A DNA stretch of 64,000 nucleotides, from assembly GCF_001637205.1 (NCBI RefSeq), contig NZ_LVJH01000007.1, positions 434,001-498,000 of the forward strand, read 5' to 3'. Below are positions 45,277 through 52,754 of the stretch, piece by piece (the first letter of the stretch is position 1; the number at the start of each line of letters is the position of its first letter). The position numbers and the translations under genes are program-made. The notes beneath the pieces were generated by a model. The model saw only the letters and a list, made by a program, of their open reading frames with translations, was not told where the DNA came from and searched no databases. The DNA is from Paenibacillus glacialis. Lineage in GTDB: Bacteria > Bacillota > Bacilli > Paenibacillales > Paenibacillaceae.

Positions 45277-45510
45277 ATGGCACGACTGAAATTTGATATA
45301 AGAGCTAACCAACAGGGCGGCGGAGTTATATGTAGCTTCACGGATGGTAAGAAGCGCACTTCTGAAACTTGGTTCGGTGCACCTCCAGACTCAATAAATC
45401 ATGTTGGACCTGAATACCTTCAAAATAGACTTCCTAACGCCAGGAATGAACGACATTACACATTTATAAAGCGACGCTTCAAAGAGGAAATAGGCAAGTT
45501 TAAACCCTGA
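45277..45510 (+). CDS. Small basic phage protein, unknown
   Basis: A 77-residue protein, MARLKFDIRANQQGGGVICS then FTDGKKRTSETWFG, rich in Arg/Lys toward the end (ERHYTFIKRRFKEEIGK). It is translated directly after the previous gene. No family recognised. Confidence 0.45.
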   Translation: MARLKFDIRANQQGGGVICSFTDGKKRTSETWFGAPPDSINHVGPEYLQNRLPNARNERHYTFIKRRFKEEIGKFKP

Positions 45511-45533
45511 TACGGTCGCCACTGACATTAAGT

Positions 45534-45575
45534 ATCTCCCAGCCAGTAATGTTGGGGAACGATCGGCTGGGAGAT
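45534..45575. terminator. Perfect 11 bp stem-loop at the end of the small phage gene run
   Basis: ATCTCCCAGCC at 45534-45544 pairs with GGCTGGGAGAT at 45565-45575 with a 20 nt loop. There is no T-run, and a gene from the other strand ends 5 nt later. Confidence 0.55.
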
Positions 45576-45579
45576 TACA

Positions 45580-45882
45580 TCAACTTTTCTCAGCTTCTGG
45601 GTCATTGAAAGTTTCTAAGGCTGCATTGCCTTGCCCTTCATCGCCTGGATATTCACGTTCGTTTCCTGCATGCAACTCTCGATTTTCGTAATCAAATCGA
45701 TTAGGAGGTCGTTGATCACTACGCCATGGCGTACTTTTGCCTAACGTTTCCGCATTAACGGGTGAACCATATGGTCCGTCTGAGAATTCTTCTGCAACTA
45801 AGTCATTGCGTTGGGATTCTACGGTTGCAAGATCGGTGTACTGCCTTCGTTGTTCATTGATAAAACCATCGTCTTTAGACAT
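45580..45882 (-). CDS. Conserved acidic cytosolic protein, unknown
   Basis: A 100-residue hydrophilic protein beginning MSKDDGFINEQRRQYTDLAT, then VESQRNDLVAEEFSDGPYGS and LGKSTPWRSDQRPPNRFDYE. I recall similar short proteins as common in Paenibacillus chromosomes, so it may be a host rather than a phage gene. GGAGG precedes ATG 45882; the frame also reaches 45918. It is probably disordered. Confidence 0.6.
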   Translation of the reverse strand: MSKDDGFINEQRRQYTDLATVESQRNDLVAEEFSDGPYGSPVNAETLGKSTPWRSDQRPPNRFDYENRELHAGNEREYPGDEGQGNAALETFNDPEAEKS

Positions 45883-46033
45883 AGAGAACCTCCTACAAAT
45901 TTTAAATAATATGCTCATTACATTAAGAAATATAATAATTGATGAAATTGAAATACCTTGGAGAATCTACGGATATTTAATCGGACTCCCAAACAAAGAA
46001 ATCCTGCTCAATGAGCAGGACTATAAAATAGAT

Positions 46034-46546
46034 TTATTTAGATTCAGGTCTCTTCACTTGAAGAGGAGGAGGGATAAGCCAACCTTTTTCTTTGTTCATC
46101 TGGAGTATCCGAACTCCAAAGCCTGTTAAAGTGAGATGGTATTTAGCAAATAAAGCACCAACATCCACTCTAATTGATTGACCCATAGCTTGGCTACAAG
46201 CGACAAGTCCGACAGAGATATCTGCCGCAATTTTTGCAGCTATTTCAGGATCAGTAAATCTTGCGCCAGCAGGGATGTCTTCGAGTTTTACTGGTGGTCT
46301 TTCAGGCATAATTGGTGCGGGAGCTAATCCGTTATCAGAAAGCAATTTATCAAATTCTTTGATCTCTAGCTTTGCTTGATCAATAAGATCGCCTAGTATT
46401 TTTTTAAGGTCCTTGTCACCAGCGTGGTATAAAAATGCTTGGTAGCATGACACCGCACCTCTGGCAACCATAGAGCCCTGCCATACACTATTGATCTCAC
46501 CATAATGCATTGGTTCATCTTTCGGATTGCCGTTTAAAATACCCAT
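46034..46546 (-). CDS. DUF3231-family ferritin-like protein
   Basis: A 170-residue helical protein starting MGILNGNPKDEPMHYGEINS. MVARGAVSCYQAFLYHAGDKD and a second helical hairpin with KIAADISVGLVACSQAMGQS follow. The pattern fits the DUF3231 family of Bacillota, four-helix bundles of ferritin-like shape often present in several copies and tied to sporulation. No metal site is certain. It is convergent with phage genes. Confidence 0.65.
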   Translation of the reverse strand: MGILNGNPKDEPMHYGEINSVWQGSMVARGAVSCYQAFLYHAGDKDLKKILGDLIDQAKLEIKEFDKLLSDNGLAPAPIMPERPPVKLEDIPAGARFTDPEIAAKIAADISVGLVACSQAMGQSIRVDVGALFAKYHLTLTGFGVRILQMNKEKGWLIPPPLQVKRPESK

Positions 46547-46667
46547 TTAATTTGGCTCCTTCTATTCATGAATTTTTCACAGATGTTATTGTGTCCAAAA
46601 AAAATTAAATAATGTAAGATCGTGACCCAACAAAATCAATCAACCCAAGCCGTATAAAGCATTTAAG

Positions 46668-46692
46668 GGGAGAGAGGTATAACCTCTCTCCC
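46668..46692 (+). promoter_or_regulatory. Perfect hairpin just before a phage ribosome site
   Basis: GGGAGAGAGGT pairs with ACCTCTCTCCC around ATA. It ends 3 nt before AAAAGGAG and 17 nt before ATG 46710. The left arm is itself Shine-Dalgarno-like, so the hairpin could hide a decoy or modulate initiation. Confidence 0.5.
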
Positions 46693-46709
46693 TAAAAGGA
46701 GTGTAAAGG

Positions 46710-46889
46710 ATGCCTGAAACAGTTCCGATAAGTGGAAAAGCCATATTGGATGCAGTACCAGGGAATGTATTACTAATATACGCAATAGAAAAACTCTTAC
46801 TTGAAGGAAAAACAAGACACGAGATAACAGATAAAACTCAGGAAATTGCTTTTGTACTATCAGGTATCGTTAAGGAGGTTAGAGAGTAA
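46710..46889 (+). CDS. Small phage-type protein of 59 residues
   Basis: MPETVPISGKAILDAVPGNV, then LLIYAIEKLLLEGKTRHEIT, mostly helical. AAAAGGAGTG upstream. Its stop overlaps the next start (TAATG). Confidence 0.5.
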   Translation: MPETVPISGKAILDAVPGNVLLIYAIEKLLLEGKTRHEITDKTQEIAFVLSGIVKEVRE

Positions 46890-47125
46890 TGAATAAACCC
46901 ATAGTTTGTAGTGTATGTCATGAATCATCCAAGGCGGTTGATTGGGATATTCAGACGCAGAAATACTATGATCACTCATTGTTGGAAGAAGGAGAATACA
47001 GCAACACATTTATTTGTCCTCACTGTGGCGAAATGCAACCAAGACACATGATTATGGAGGTATCCCATGGATACACAAACAAGGATGATAGATGCAGGCA
47101 AATTTATAGAATGGCTGGATACTAG
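46889..47125 (+). CDS. Small zinc-finger-like phage protein
   Basis: A 78-residue protein with two Cys pairs, CSVCHES near the start and CPHCGEMQPRH at about 48-58, so it probably binds one zinc. AAGGAGGT precedes ATG 46889. Its last 59 nt overlap the next gene in another frame, which suggests that its original stop has been lost by a frameshift. Confidence 0.5.
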   Translation: MNKPIVCSVCHESSKAVDWDIQTQKYYDHSLLEEGEYSNTFICPHCGEMQPRHMIMEVSHGYTNKDDRCRQIYRMAGY

Positions 47126-47303
47126 GGCAAACGAAACAAGCCAAGAACAGGCAAAAACACAAGATTCTGAAAAGTTCCATTTTATGAATGGTGATTATGG
47201 GATTGGGGAAGTCAGAGGAATTGACGTATGTGTTAATTTCGAGGAATCGTCATTCACCATTCGCGTAAGCCCTGATGATTTGGAGGTAATCCCTAATGAG
47301 TAG
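47067..47303 (+). CDS. Small phage protein, unknown
   Basis: A 78-residue acidic protein, MDTQTRMIDAGKFIEWLDTR then NGDYGIGEVRGIDVC and SFTIRVSPDDLEVIPNE. ATG 47067 has ATGGAGGTATCCC upstream, a good site. It overlaps genes on both sides by short stretches. Confidence 0.5.
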   Translation: MDTQTRMIDAGKFIEWLDTRANETSQEQAKTQDSEKFHFMNGDYGIGEVRGIDVCVNFEESSFTIRVSPDDLEVIPNE

Positions 47304-47628
47304 AGACCAGCTAGAAAGCGATCCTGAATACGCCACAACATTAAGTTATGCAAACGGATTGATCGAAAAGCTACAGGGCGAAATCAAATAGCTAAAAGAA
47401 GATAACGCACACTGGATATGCAAACACACAGCCAGTGAGCAAAAGTACCAGACGTAATCGAAAGTGATAGCTGATCTGAAACGTGAACGAGAGAAGATAG
47501 CGGAATATTTAGAAGAAATCATCAAGGACTCTAAGCATGATGGAATATCTAAACACCTTGATGATTGCTATTTAAATGCTCGTCAAGTACGTTTCATCCT
47601 GTACCCCGTAGATAGGAAGAAGGAATAA
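47296..47628 (+). pseudogene. Coiled-coil phage gene with two nonsense codons
   Basis: One frame runs from ATG 47296 (MSRDQLESDPEYATTLSYAN) to TAA 47626. It is interrupted by TAG at 47389-47391 and TAA at 47455-47457, and frame and composition continue smoothly across both (LKEDNAHW; ADLKREREKIAEYLEEIIKD). TGGAGGTAATCCCTA precedes the start. The intact product would be about 110 residues. Confidence 0.6.
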
Positions 47629-47632
47629 TAGC

Positions 47633-48313
47633 TCATTCCCTCAATAGTAATACTTTTACTAATTTCATTGATTCTGCTAAATTCTTATATTCGTTAGCTT
47701 TAGACAAGTAAAAAGTTTTTAGCAGACCAGTAATAAAAGTAGAAATATAAAACAATCCAATTACTGATAAAAACATAAACATAAAACTACCAATACCAAA
47801 ATCAAATAGATGACTAATAAACTCATTCCAAAGGGGGAGGAGAATAACGATTGCTAGAGTAATAGGCCACCACTTGTTTAATTTAATGGTTTCGCCTTTT
47901 CTTTCATAGTAATTAATTATCTCACCTAGAATTTGATCAGATATAGGAATTTCTAATTCTACTATTTTTTCTCTAATTTTGTCACATCTATATGCTTGAA
48001 TAAAATCATCCTGATTGAGAGAGTCGTATTCGGGATAACTATTACGGGAAAGTTCTTCTGATTTTTTAATTGCTACTTTCGTTAGATAGATACCTATAGA
48101 CGTTGAGCCCAAAGAAGTAATAAATAGCATCGGATTACTCTTAAAAAGGAAATTCAAAAGTAAAAGAATAACGCCAGAGAAAATAAAAAATAATGCGAAG
48201 ATAGCCCATATCCTTACTCTGTTATTTGCAATAAGCTTAGAAGTTAATAATTCATCTTTGTAATATTCAAATAAGATATTGGTTTTAACGATAAACTCAA
48301 CTGCGTTCGACAA
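47633..48313 (-). CDS. Four-helix membrane protein, unknown function
   Basis: A 226-residue protein starting at TTG 48313, which has AAAGGATG upstream; the frame is open to 48400. Two pairs of membrane helices (about 35-53 and 60-78; about 140-158 and 165-190) are separated by a charged helical domain of about 60 residues. The layout is like SLATT-type proteins, which serve as membrane effectors in some defence systems, but I see no diagnostic motif. It is very AT-rich and may be recently acquired cargo of the prophage. Confidence 0.5.
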   Translation of the reverse strand: MSNAVEFIVKTNILFEYYKDELLTSKLIANNRVRIWAIFALFFIFSGVILLLLNFLFKSNPMLFITSLGSTSIGIYLTKVAIKKSEELSRNSYPEYDSLNQDDFIQAYRCDKIREKIVELEIPISDQILGEIINYYERKGETIKLNKWWPITLAIVILLPLWNEFISHLFDFGIGSFMFMFLSVIGLFYISTFITGLLKTFYLSKANEYKNLAESMKLVKVLLLRE

Positions 48314-48402
48314 TATTCTCTCATCCTTTCTATTTATATGAGTACGAATGAATATTATGGAAGTTTCAATATGTAAATTATTTAAAAAGGAGAAAACCAA
48401 TC

Positions 48403-48537
48403 ATGAAAAATGAGATTGATGATTATGATCTGTTCGATCTGGACTTTGAAGAGTGCGTGAGACGTGGACAAGAATGGCTAGAGTGGGAAGCGAAGAATGT
48501 AGATAATAACTTAGAATCCCAAGTAAATAAACGGTAA
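48403..48537 (+). CDS. Small acidic phage protein of 44 residues
   Basis: MKNEIDDYDLFDLDFEECVR, then RGQEWLEWEAKN. AAAAGGAGAAAACC upstream of ATG 48403. Strong acidity recalls DNA-mimic or anti-restriction mini-proteins, but nothing proves it. Confidence 0.45.
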   Translation: MKNEIDDYDLFDLDFEECVRRGQEWLEWEAKNVDNNLESQVNKR

Positions 48538-48553
48538 AGTGAGTGGTGAATCC

Positions 48554-48778
48554 ATGGGTAGAGAAGTAGTGATTCTAAATAAACACGATGAGGAAGCAGA
48601 GGATAACAGAAAAATCATCCAAGTAACACTTTTCGATGATATTGATAAGGAAGATATTCGAAAAAAAAAATGGATCTTAGGAAAGTACACAGGTATGGAA
48701 GATGTCATTAAGAACTATGAGTTTTCCCTCAAACAGATAGAAAATGGAATGTCCGCTTATGATGCTGAGACCGTGTAG
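48554..48778 (+). CDS. Small phage protein, C-terminus cut by the IS remnant
   Basis: A 74-residue protein, MGREVVILNKHDEEAEDNRK, later GKYTGMEDVIKNYEFSLKQI. The last few codons run into IS-derived sequence near 48760, so the natural end is probably lost. The start is ATG 48554 rather than GTG 48539. Confidence 0.4.
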   Translation: MGREVVILNKHDEEAEDNRKIIQVTLFDDIDKEDIRKKKWILGKYTGMEDVIKNYEFSLKQIENGMSAYDAETV

Positions 48779-49310
48779 CACGCCATTTGTAGTAGCTGGC
48801 TCTGGGTATACCTGCAATGGCTAGTAAGCGTGAGACACCGTGTAGACTACGAAGTTCTTCAATTACTTGATAGTTGTCTTGCTGACTGAGAATGCCTCCT
48901 TTAACAGATTTGGAATACTGCTTTTTTAGGAAGTCTACCTGTACTTTCAGATAATCTCGTTCTTCCTCTACAGTGTCAAATACTGTACGGGGACGTCCTT
49001 TAAGAGGATTAGATTGCCCCTTACGCACATCGAATTTCTCCCCATGAAGCCATTTTCTTACCCATTCCTTTAATATGTGGAATTTCTGATTTCTAACTTT
49101 TTTGCTACAACTTCATAGCTCGATGATCCTTCTATGTAATCTTTTACTGCCTCTAATTTGAAATCATCCGTATACTGTTGAAATACTTGTCCTTTTTTAG
49201 CCATAAAAATATCCCCTCCAAGTTCACTCTTCTCCACATGATAACATGCGGTTTTTTTTGAGTGTTTACTTAAAAGGGATAATACCAAACACCATATGGT
49301 GTTTGGGTTT
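48765..49310 (-). mobile_element. Truncated IS3-family element
   Basis: On the minus strand orfA begins MAKKGQVFQQYTDDFKLEAV (ATG near 49202, GGAGGGGATATTTTT upstream). It reads to KKLEIRNSTY, then shifts frame to a segment with VEEERDYLKVQVDFLKKQYS. The orfB start follows, with GVSRLLAIAGIPRASYYKWR. Everything after about 20 residues of the orfB core, including the DDE domain, is missing. One original end may be near 49310; the other is deleted at about 48760. It cannot move by itself. Confidence 0.8.
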
Positions 49311-49315
49311 TTATT
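49286..49315 (-). terminator. Perfect 20 bp palindrome with T-run at the IS edge
   Basis: CAAACACCATATGGTGTTTG is fully self-complementary. On the plus strand a GGGTTTTTATT follows, on the minus strand GTATTATCCC. It could end readthrough into the IS or be part of its terminus. Confidence 0.5.
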
Positions 49316-49440
49316 ATACGGAGATGATGTTTGAAGACTTACCCATATTTTATAAATAAAATTGTGATCATCAGTTACAGATTTTTCAGTATGTACCCTG
49401 AATTGCTTGAATGAAGCTAATATAAATGAGAGAGCATAAG

Positions 49441-49572
49441 CTATTTTATAATCCGGTGTGATGTAACCTTCATTAGTCTGCAGGAGAATTCATTGGCTAT
49501 GGAATCTGCCCAGGTTTCCGATTCCCGCAATGTATCAAAATAGAGATCGTCACGATGCCATCGAATAGTCAA
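49441..49572 (-). CDS. Possible 43-residue protein with TTG start
   Basis: TTG 49572 follows AAAAGGAGTGTTCTA. The product reads MTIRWHRDDLYFDTLRESET, then WADSIANEFSCRLMKVTSHR and IIK, which looks protein-like and hydrophilic. No family recognised; it may be a fragment. Confidence 0.35.
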   Translation of the reverse strand: MTIRWHRDDLYFDTLRESETWADSIANEFSCRLMKVTSHRIIK

Positions 49573-49880
49573 TAGAACACTCCTTTTAGAATTTACTAGA
49601 TTACCTTTTGCAGCCCTATAATGCCCTCAATGAAAAATGGAAGTAACTAATAGGACAATACCTCACTGTACAGATATCCTTTATCGAAGGTATTCCATTC
49701 ATTTAAGCACTTGATTTAGTTTTGAACTGTACTTTCATATTCATTTAGTCTTCTTAAAAAGATATGTATGTAATGTATAGAAGAGGAGTGCATCGAGTTC
49801 CTAACGAAACCGTAGAAACTCGATTTATTCTATGTAGAAGGGCAAAGGGATGTAACGTGGTTATTTCGATTCGACGATAC
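49573..49880. other. Non-coding stretch at the right edge of the island
   Basis: 308 nt without a convincing gene. An imperfect stem of ATCGAGTT and AACTCGAT lies at about 49792-49821. Otherwise I see nothing. Confidence 0.4.
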
Positions 49881-50552
49881 TTATTCCGGAGTGTCCAAGT
49901 CTTTAATTACAAGATCCAATAGACCTGCAAATACATAGGCTTGATGTTTGGAAATCGAGCAACCTTTAAGATCATCCAGATTAATACTTAATGAAGAGAA
50001 CTCACATGTACTGAAATCAAGTCCATTATGTTTCGCACCAGCGAACTGTGATTGATCAATATTTGATCGTACAAAATTGACCTGCTTCATAGTGGAATAA
50101 CAATAGTCTGTGCTAGAGAATGTGCAATCTTCGATGTTCACCTGTTTCATATTAGCAAACCTGAAATTCGAAAACTCCCCTAAACAATTCGTGAAAAGGA
50201 CGTTTCTAATCGTGGATTCCGACAAATCCATCCCAATGATCTTACAATTTCGAAACTCTGTTCTGTGGATGCTTGAGTTACTGAAATCTGCATTAGAAAG
50301 ATCACATTTGTCAAAAATAACATCGGTTAGTTCCAGATTAGTGATTTTAGAATGGGAAAAGTTCACGTTGCTAAATATAACTTCATCAAAGGTGACATGG
50401 TCAAAGCTTTTATTGTCTAAGAAGCAATCCTGAAACTTTCCTCTTTCGATACAATCCTCTGATTGAATATCCATGGCTTCGGCAGATTTATCTGGTAAAT
50501 CCAAAGGGATTTTGGGTGATTCAATCTTAGTCGTTAACTTCTTAGTCTTCAT
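49881..50552 (-). CDS. Qnr-like pentapeptide-repeat protein
   Basis: A 223-residue protein. After a non-repeat N-terminus of about 35 residues come two blocks of pentapeptide coils (FDEVIFSNVNFSHSKITNLEL, then FDKCDLSNADFSNSSIHRTE and so on). A C-terminal helix, HQAYVFAGLLDLVI, of the dimerising type closes it. The length and this tail are those of Qnr/MfpA-like right-handed beta-helix proteins that mimic DNA and protect gyrase. Whether it gives quinolone tolerance is not known. ATG 50552 has GAGGTGG upstream. It is the last gene of the island before lexA. Confidence 0.75.
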   Translation of the reverse strand: MKTKKLTTKIESPKIPLDLPDKSAEAMDIQSEDCIERGKFQDCFLDNKSFDHVTFDEVIFSNVNFSHSKITNLELTDVIFDKCDLSNADFSNSSIHRTEFRNCKIIGMDLSESTIRNVLFTNCLGEFSNFRFANMKQVNIEDCTFSSTDYCYSTMKQVNFVRSNIDQSQFAGAKHNGLDFSTCEFSSLSINLDDLKGCSISKHQAYVFAGLLDLVIKDLDTPE

Positions 50553-50670
50553 GGGTACCACCTCGCGTTGTAGATTAAGTTAGGGCACTAACCAAAGAAA
50601 AGAATACAGCTCATGGTAAGCAACCGTATCCTAATCTATCGTTAAAACAAAATATTGAAATAATAAGAGC

Positions 50671-51297
50671 TTAATGAATGTCACGGAAGAGACCAACGAC
50701 CTTACCTAGGATCGTTACATGGTTTAAACGTAAAGGTTCATAGGTTGGATTCTCAGGTTGGAGTCTGATATGGTCCTTCTCTTTGTAAAAGGTCTTGACC
50801 GTAGCTTCGTCTTCCTCAGTCATCGCAACCACGATATCTCCGTTATCAGCCGTCTGTTGTTGGCGAACAATGACAAGGTCTCCATCATGAATACCAGCTT
50901 CGATCATACTATCTCCCATAACATTGAGCATAAACACTTTCTCGTCACCCACGAAATGTTGGGGCAGCGGGAAATAATCTTCTATATTCTCTGTTGCAGT
51001 AATAGGTATACCGGCGGTCACTCTACCAACAATTGGCACACGGGATACATCATGAGTGAAAAGATGAGCATTCTCAGAGTCTTCTTGTCCCAAAATTTCT
51101 ATCGCTCGTGGTTTAGTTGGATCTCTTCGAATGAGGCCTTTCTTTTCTAAGCGGTCCAAATGTCCGTGTACAGTTGAACTGGAAGCTAGTCCTACCGCTT
51201 CTCCGATCTCACGTACAGATGGCGGATATCCCTTAGTACGTACTTCGTTACGTATGAATTCTAGTATAGCTTGTTGTCGGCTAGATATCTTCGACAT
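50671..51297 (-). CDS. lexA: SOS repressor LexA
   Basis: A 208-residue LexA. The N-terminal winged helix has [20 protein letters not shown]. The autocleavage site is Ala 95-Gly 96 (VTAGIPI), with the Ser 130 (GDSMIEAG) and Lys 168 (TVKTF) dyad. RecA-stimulated self-cleavage opens the SOS genes. ATG 51297 with GAGGTGGG upstream gives the family N-terminus; the frame is open to 51414. It is divergent from sosA, with shared operators. Confidence 0.97.
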   Translation of the reverse strand: MSKISSRQQAILEFIRNEVRTKGYPPSVREIGEAVGLASSSTVHGHLDRLEKKGLIRRDPTKPRAIEILGQEDSENAHLFTHDVSRVPIVGRVTAGIPITATENIEDYFPLPQHFVGDEKVFMLNVMGDSMIEAGIHDGDLVIVRQQQTADNGDIVVAMTEEDEATVKTFYKEKDHIRLQPENPTYEPLRLNHVTILGKVVGLFRDIH

Positions 51298-51330
51298 ATT
51301 TACCCACCTCATTAAAGTGACTTTCGGGAA

Positions 51331-51359
51331 ATTATAACATAGAACTTCCGTTCGCACAA
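51331..51359 (-). promoter_or_regulatory. lexA promoter
   Basis: Minus-strand -10 TATAAT at 51331-51336 and -35 TTGTGC at 51354-51359, spacing 17 nt. A LexA box lies between the two hexamers. Confidence 0.75.
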
Positions 51360-51456
51360 ACGTAGGTTCTAAATCAGCAAGAACATTTGTTCTAAAATCT
51401 ATTGAACAAAACAAGTGTTCGTGTTATAGTTATTTCAATAACAAGAACAAACGTTT
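51342..51456. promoter_or_regulatory. Four LexA (SOS) boxes in the lexA-sosA intergenic region
   Basis: Gram-positive SOS boxes of the type GAAC-N4-GTTY are seen at 51342-51353 (GAACTTCCGTTC), 51358-51369 (complement GAACCTACGTTT), 51381-51392 (GAACATTTGTTC) and 51445-51456 (GAACAAACGTTT). The first two cover the lexA promoter, and the last two flank the sosA promoter. Confidence 0.9.
51402..51430 (+). promoter_or_regulatory. sosA promoter
   Basis: TTGAAC at 51402-51407 and TATAGT at 51425-51430, exactly 17 nt apart, 43 nt before ATG 51473. Confidence 0.75.
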
Positions 51457-51472
51457 GGGAGATGGTATTGAT

Positions 51473-51862
51473 ATGTTGAGATTCAGTACTTACGAGAGTA
51501 TTCATGGACCTTCGAGTGACACACATACACGTACACTTACACGTATTAATAATACATATGCATGGAGGGTAAGAGTAAGTGCTATTATTTCACAACAATT
51601 GATCAAGAGATTGATATGGATGTTGTTATTACTTACTGTAGGATGCACAGGAATGGTCAGTGCATTTGCTAATTCTGCTGTAGAAGTTCGCGAAGAGAAA
51701 CATCTTATCATTCAACCAGGAGATACCCTTTGGGAGATTGCTGTTCAGGAGAAACCTGCTGGGATGGATACTCGCGTATATATCAAAGAAATGAAACATT
51801 TAAATGATTTATCTAACGGTAGAATTATGGCTGGAGAGGTGCTCTCATTACCTCAATACTGA
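51473..51862 (+). CDS. sosA: SOS cell division suppressor SosA/YneA-like, LysM protein
   Basis: A 129-residue protein. A basic N-terminus of about 42 residues precedes one membrane segment (about 44-66, IWMLLLLTVGCTGMVSAFA), then a LysM domain (HLIIQPGDTLWEIAVQEKPA, ending AGEVLSLPQY). It matches YneA, which blocks septum formation during DNA damage. The N-terminal extension is longer than in B. subtilis YneA. LexA boxes and divergence from lexA fix the identity. GGGAGATGG precedes ATG 51473. Confidence 0.9.
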   Translation: MLRFSTYESIHGPSSDTHTRTLTRINNTYAWRVRVSAIISQQLIKRLIWMLLLLTVGCTGMVSAFANSAVEVREEKHLIIQPGDTLWEIAVQEKPAGMDTRVYIKEMKHLNDLSNGRIMAGEVLSLPQY

Positions 51863-51878
51863 ATGAGAACTCTCAATA

Positions 51879-51916
51879 GAGCTTGGCGAGGAGGAATCCT
51901 TGACAAGCTCTTTTTA
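51879..51916 (+). terminator. Intrinsic terminator after sosA
   Basis: GAGCTTG pairs with CAAGCTC across an 18 nt loop, followed by TTTTT. Confidence 0.75.
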
Positions 51917-51960
51917 TCATGGCAAAGTTAGTACTGTTAGTCATGAATGGAGGAAAGTTT

Positions 51961-52164
51961 ATGGATATAGACAACTTGGTATTACGCATTAACGAACTTG
52001 CCCAGAAGCATAAAACAGTTGGGTTAACAGATGATGAAATGCAAGAGCGTGCTCGTCTTCGTGAAAACTACCTTCAGAACATTCGTAACAATTTCCGTCA
52101 ACAGTTGGATTCTATTGAATTCACAGATGAAGTACCGGGTTCTGAACAGGATGGAAATAAGTAA
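51961..52164 (+). CDS. DUF896 protein (YnzC-like)
   Basis: A 67-residue protein, MDIDNLVLRINELAQKHKTV then GLTDDEMQERARLRENYLQN and IRNNFRQQLDSI, the two-helix DUF896 signature. In B. subtilis ynzC lies in the SOS-controlled yneA operon. ATG 51961 follows GGAGGAAAGTTT. The terminator before it suggests partial uncoupling from sosA here. Function is unknown. Confidence 0.9.
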   Translation: MDIDNLVLRINELAQKHKTVGLTDDEMQERARLRENYLQNIRNNFRQQLDSIEFTDEVPGSEQDGNK

Positions 52165-52190
52165 ACCTACATTATAAGGGGGACAAAGGC

Positions 52191-52730
52191 ATGGCTCGTT
52201 CTTGGGAGAGAATGGTACAGAAAAATAAAAACCAGCTTAATAAGCAACGTAAGAAGCAAGGTAAATCAAGTATTTCAAGTTTTTCAGATCTTGGATCTGT
52301 GGTGAGTGGAGATACATTTAAGGGGCGTAAAATAGCTCTTCCTGTTGTGTTAGTCTTACTTGCTTGTTTATATGGACTTCTCGGAGTTGCTTCAAGCACG
52401 GTTAATAAGGGTGAAGGTATAAATACACCTACAATGACATGGTTAATCATGGGAGCGTACATCCTTCTGGGTGTTATCATTTATTTTAGACGTCCTTACT
52501 TGCTTGTTGGTAAAGATACTTTACAAACGACGAGGCTAAATAGAGTTCGTAATGTGTCAGCAACAAGCATTACAAACATTAAAGTAGCTAAAGGTTCTGT
52601 CGTGATTGAACAGAAAGGCAAAGGTGGTAATTGGGTATTTACACGCCTCATTAACCGCTATGATATTCAAGCTATGGGAGTGCGATTGGAAGAATTCGCC
52701 AAAGCTAACAACATACCTTTCGAAAAGTAA
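52191..52730 (+). CDS. Membrane protein with two helices, unknown function
   Basis: A 179-residue protein. A basic N-terminal region of about 45 residues (RSWERMVQKNKNQLNKQRKK) precedes two membrane helices (about 47-66 and 83-101) and a cytosolic C-terminal domain of about 75 residues with beta-strand pattern. AGGGGGAC lies upstream. It ends 24 nt before the HAD gene. No family recognised. Confidence 0.65.
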   Translation: MARSWERMVQKNKNQLNKQRKKQGKSSISSFSDLGSVVSGDTFKGRKIALPVVLVLLACLYGLLGVASSTVNKGEGINTPTMTWLIMGAYILLGVIIYFRRPYLLVGKDTLQTTRLNRVRNVSATSITNIKVAKGSVVIEQKGKGGNWVFTRLINRYDIQAMGVRLEEFAKANNIPFEK

Positions 52731-52754
52731 TGGGTGAGGGAGAGAATTAGAGAG

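Noticed and set aside
45737..46129. 130-codon plus-strand frame
   Set aside because: Antisense to two better supported minus-strand genes (45580-45882 and 46034-46546) and without a ribosome site.
47633..48313. Possibility that this membrane protein is the missing accessory of the RADAR locus
   Set aside because: It lies about 42 kb away in a separate phage island, and no motif links it to RADAR accessories.
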